In this document: positions 13,804 through 14,172 of the stretch, in pieces
How the letters are laid out: each line of letters opens with the position of its first letter
Numbering within the stretch: position 1 is the stretch's first letter
Source of the DNA: an uncultured bacterium
Lineage (GTDB): Bacteria > Bacteroidota > Bacteroidia > Chitinophagales > CAIOSU01
Length of the DNA stretch: 14,172 bases
Direction: 5' to 3'
Assembly: GCA_903861055.1 (NCBI GenBank)
Contig: CAIOSU010000065.1
Coordinates: forward strand, 1 to 14,172
Position numbers and translations under genes: made by a program
Notes under the pieces: generated by a model
Told to the model about the DNA's origin: nothing
Databases searched by the model: none
The model's input: the letters and a program-made list of their open reading frames with translations, nothing else

Positions 13804-14171
13804 TACTTCTTTTTTGGCAGCACAGGGTCGCATATCCAACCATCATAGTAGCCCCCATTTTGCATCGATAGGTCGACCAACTTAAGGGTTATTTCCTCTA
13901 CCTTCTCTTTTTCCATTTCCTGCTTTCGGCTAAATAAAATACCAAACGGCAGGTCACCTTCATTTTCGCCGGTACCCACTATTTTAAATCCTCTCCTTAT
14001 CAGGTCTCCTTCAAAGCTTGTTCTGTCTCTCTTAGAAGGGAAGTTGGCAAAATGCCGCAGCACCCTTGGCTCTGTTAAGCTATCGCCCAATTCCAACAGT
14101 TCGTGCATTTTGTTTTCATTGTACTGTATTTGTATGGTGTACTCATCCGGAAACACATTGTAATAATTGAA
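13803..14171 (-). CDS. RraB-domain protein, C-terminal part (5' end beyond window)
   Basis: The frame is open to the right window edge (FNYYNVFPDEYTIQIQYN at the visible N-terminus), so the gene is partial at its 5' end and the GTG at 14156 is internal rather than a start. About 122 residues are visible. From about MHELLELGDSLTEPRVLRHF to NGGYYDGWICDPV they match the RraB fold, named after the Escherichia coli inhibitor of RNase E: the L-ELGD---PR segment, GDLIRRGFKIV, and the closing GGYYDGWxC motif. In Bacteroidota RraB domains often follow a DUF695 domain, which would lie outside this window; that is recalled knowledge. The acidic residues around ENEGD and the Lys/Glu-rich helix EKEKVEEITLKLVDL fit the family. 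Target and function in this organism are unknown. Its stop codon overlaps the start of the Crp/Fnr remnant. Confidence 0.78.
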   Translation of the reverse strand, partial: FNYYNVFPDEYTIQIQYNENKMHELLELGDSLTEPRVLRHFANFPSKRDRTSFEGDLIRRGFKIVGTGENEGDLPFGILFSRKQEMEKEKVEEITLKLVDLSMQNGGYYDGWICDPVLPKKK

Positions 14172-14172
14172 C

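Noticed and set aside
14154..14156. GTG as start codon of the RraB-domain gene
   Set aside because: The frame remains open with sensible residues (FNYYN) to the window edge, so the gene is better treated as truncated by the window.

Overview
The window looks like chromosomal DNA of a Bacteroidota bacterium. Several genes are preceded by the group's -7 promoter element (TAnnTTTG). Start codons lack Shine-Dalgarno sequences. The protein set is also typical of the phylum: a YceI-like lipoprotein, a membrane zinc peptidase, a PolB-like 3'-5' exonuclease, a flavin reductase-like protein and a RraB-domain protein. Chitinophagia or Sphingobacteriia is a guess and cannot be settled from this sequence alone.

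Layout. Positions 1-1512 (minus) hold the N-terminal 504 residues of phenylalanyl-tRNA synthetase beta chain (pheT), cut by the window edge. Positions 1513-2157 hold no gene but are dense in short interspersed repeats. Next comes an isolated B12-binding-type radical SAM protein (2158-4248, plus), convergent with a YugP-type zinc metallopeptidase (4339-5031, minus). A YceI lipoprotein (5324-5995, plus) converges on a two-gene minus-strand operon: a multi-pass GT-C-like membrane protein (8517-7042) followed after 6 bp by a 2-oxoglutarate/Fe(II) oxygenase (7035-6076). A flavin reductase-like protein (8655-9308, plus) converges on a membrane-anchored coiled-coil protein (10306-9362, minus). Then come a TPMT-type methyltransferase (10388-10972), and a PolB-like exonuclease (11067-11801) closely followed by a family 4-like glycosyltransferase (11805-12848), all plus. 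The last block is on the minus strand: a YdjM-type membrane hydrolase (13383-12850), and a decayed locus downstream of a RraB-domain gene that runs off the right edge.

Most of the window is a mosaic of unrelated housekeeping and accessory genes in one- or two-gene units, separated by clear intrinsic terminators at 4281-4315, 6022-6058 and 9307-9339. I do not see a defence system, mobile element, CRISPR array or biosynthetic cluster.

The two most unusual things are not complete genes. (1) At 13461-13803 the first 44 codons of a Crp/Fnr-type regulator are joined out of frame to the last 68 codons of an SRPBCC-domain gene, within a few bases of position 13670. This looks like a deletion scar between two neighbouring genes, or an assembly chimera. 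(2) Degenerate 7-bp tandem arrays of two sequence families (ACACAAG-like and TTTACGA-like) occur at three intergenic sites, each just upstream of a gene start. One is interrupted by a different interspersed element. They resemble in form the heptameric STRR repeats known from cyanobacteria.
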